A stretch of 64,000 nt of DNA from Branchiostoma floridae (lineage: Eukaryota > Chordata > Leptocardii > Amphioxiformes > Branchiostomatidae), in assembly GCF_000003815.2 (NCBI RefSeq), contig NC_049982.1, forward strand, positions 22,767,879 through 22,831,878, in the 5' to 3' direction. Every line of letters begins with the position of its first letter. Position 1 is the first letter of the stretch. A model generated the notes under the pieces. It saw only the letters and a list, made by a program, of their open reading frames with translations, was not told the origin of the DNA and did not search any database. Positions 63,092 through 64,000 of the stretch are shown piece after piece. The position numbers and the translations under genes were made by a program.

Positions 63092-63299
63092 CTTGTACGC
63101 TTCGTCTTGTTCCGGTCTCAACACAATCAAGATTTCAGGATGCTGAAAGTATCTGAAATGCTTTTGTGCTGCTCAACGGAGAACGACAGCCAGTTGTGTG
63201 TTGAAATCACACGAGTTGTCGTCAACAGCAACTAGAACTGTTCTGGAACATGTTGCGTTTATTGTTCTGAAACAATGGTGTTCCTGGCATTCTAACTTG

Positions 63300-63740
63300 T
63301 GAAATGGGAGGCCGCCTCGGTCAGTCCGATGTGGGCGGCCTTCAACTGAACGCAGATAGGCCACACATCTTGGACGCTTAGCGCTGTTCCGGTCACAACA
63401 CTGCCAAGGAAGTTAAGATGCAGAAAGTCTCTAAAGTTCCTTCGTGGTACTGATCGGAGAAGGACAACTACCCGTTGGTTTACATCCCTGGCAGTTGTCG
63501 AGAATTATTTAGGAATTCGAAGACCGACTCTGTTCTGGAATGTGTATTTGACTGTGTTTTACAACAACACCATCTGATTTCCGGTGGTTATTCAAACTTA
63601 TTGCATATTGGCTCAAACGAGATTATTAAAGATAGAATTTATTTTTTAATCTAAAGACCAATAACAGTGCATAACGATATCAAGATGTACAGGTATAGTG
63701 TGTCCGGTCTTGTTGTGGTCTTCCTCACCAACAAAACATT
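63300..63740 (-). pseudogene. Decayed upstream copy of the repeat-protein gene 5' end
   Basis: 63308-63600 aligns, with many changes, to 63040-63340 (shared wording includes GCCTCGGTCAGTCCGATGT, ACATCTTGGACGCTT, TGTTCCGGTC, and CTGTTCTGGAA). This covers the start-codon region and 5' flank of the active gene. 63676-63735 (ATATCAAGATGTACAGGTATAG...CTTGTTGTGGTCTTCCTCACCAA) is a diverged single 81-bp unit. No open frame survives. This implies past tandem gene duplication. Confidence 0.7.
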
Positions 63741-64000
63741 TTCAATTCAATGTTTTATTCGGTAAGGATCTCGCGGGCAATACATTACACCCGAATTTCC
63801 TCCTTATTACAAGACTTGACAACAAAGAACCACATAAAAATGACTTCTTTCACACGTACAATAATTGATTAAAAATCATGTTAGACAGTCATGCTGAAGT
63901 TACAAACTGTGCGGATAGTGGTTAAATGTCGATGGTACTACTTAATTAACTTGGTAATTGCCTTCTTATAGAGTCGAATTGCACAATGGAGGAAGGAATT
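63741..64000. other. No feature seen
   Basis: A+T-rich sequence with no supported exon or repeat boundary up to the window edge. Confidence 0.4.

Overview
This is eukaryotic nuclear DNA. Genes are split by many GT-AG introns, splice phases match at almost every junction, there is a 100-N assembly gap, and DNA-transposon remnants are dense. The gene set (a SorCS-type sorting receptor, a WBP1/WBP1L-type adaptor, a SUSD2-type AMOP/vWD/sushi protein) and the repeat style fit an invertebrate deuterostome, most likely a lancelet (Branchiostoma). The organism call is inference; the gene models below were spliced by hand from the sequence.

Layout. 1-478: 160-bp satellite carrying interstitial TTAGGG blocks. 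0.5-4.4 kb: gene-poor, with dispersed repeats and two related LTRs, one next to a polypurine tract. 4.4-8.4 kb (minus): a type II membrane protein (transmembrane segment, SEA-like module, LNR-like module, three copies of an unrecognised Cys/Gly/Asp-rich module); its transmembrane exon is interrupted by a 255-bp hAT-like MITE. 8.6-10.6 kb: two PIF/Harbinger-like MITEs and a fold-back repeat. 12.5-25.5 kb (minus): a complete five-exon WBP1/WBP1L homologue with three perfect CArG boxes just upstream of its ATG and a 1.66-kb hAT-like element in intron 2. 27.1-42.2 kb (plus): a complete 27-exon SorCS-like receptor (1135 aa), head-to-head with the WBP1L-like gene. 45.9-59.6 kb (minus): a complete 17-exon SUSD2-like protein (797 aa), tail-to-tail with the SorCS-like gene. 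61.0-63.1 kb (minus): a lineage-specific-looking protein made largely of about 15 copies of a 27-residue repeat around an acidic D-I-S-W-L-F motif; decayed copies of its 5' end and of one repeat unit lie just upstream.

The window is not an operon or pathway. The shared theme is membrane and extracellular chordate proteins. The most novel objects are the 27-residue-repeat gene and the SEA/LNR gene with its unknown module and its exon-disrupting transposon.
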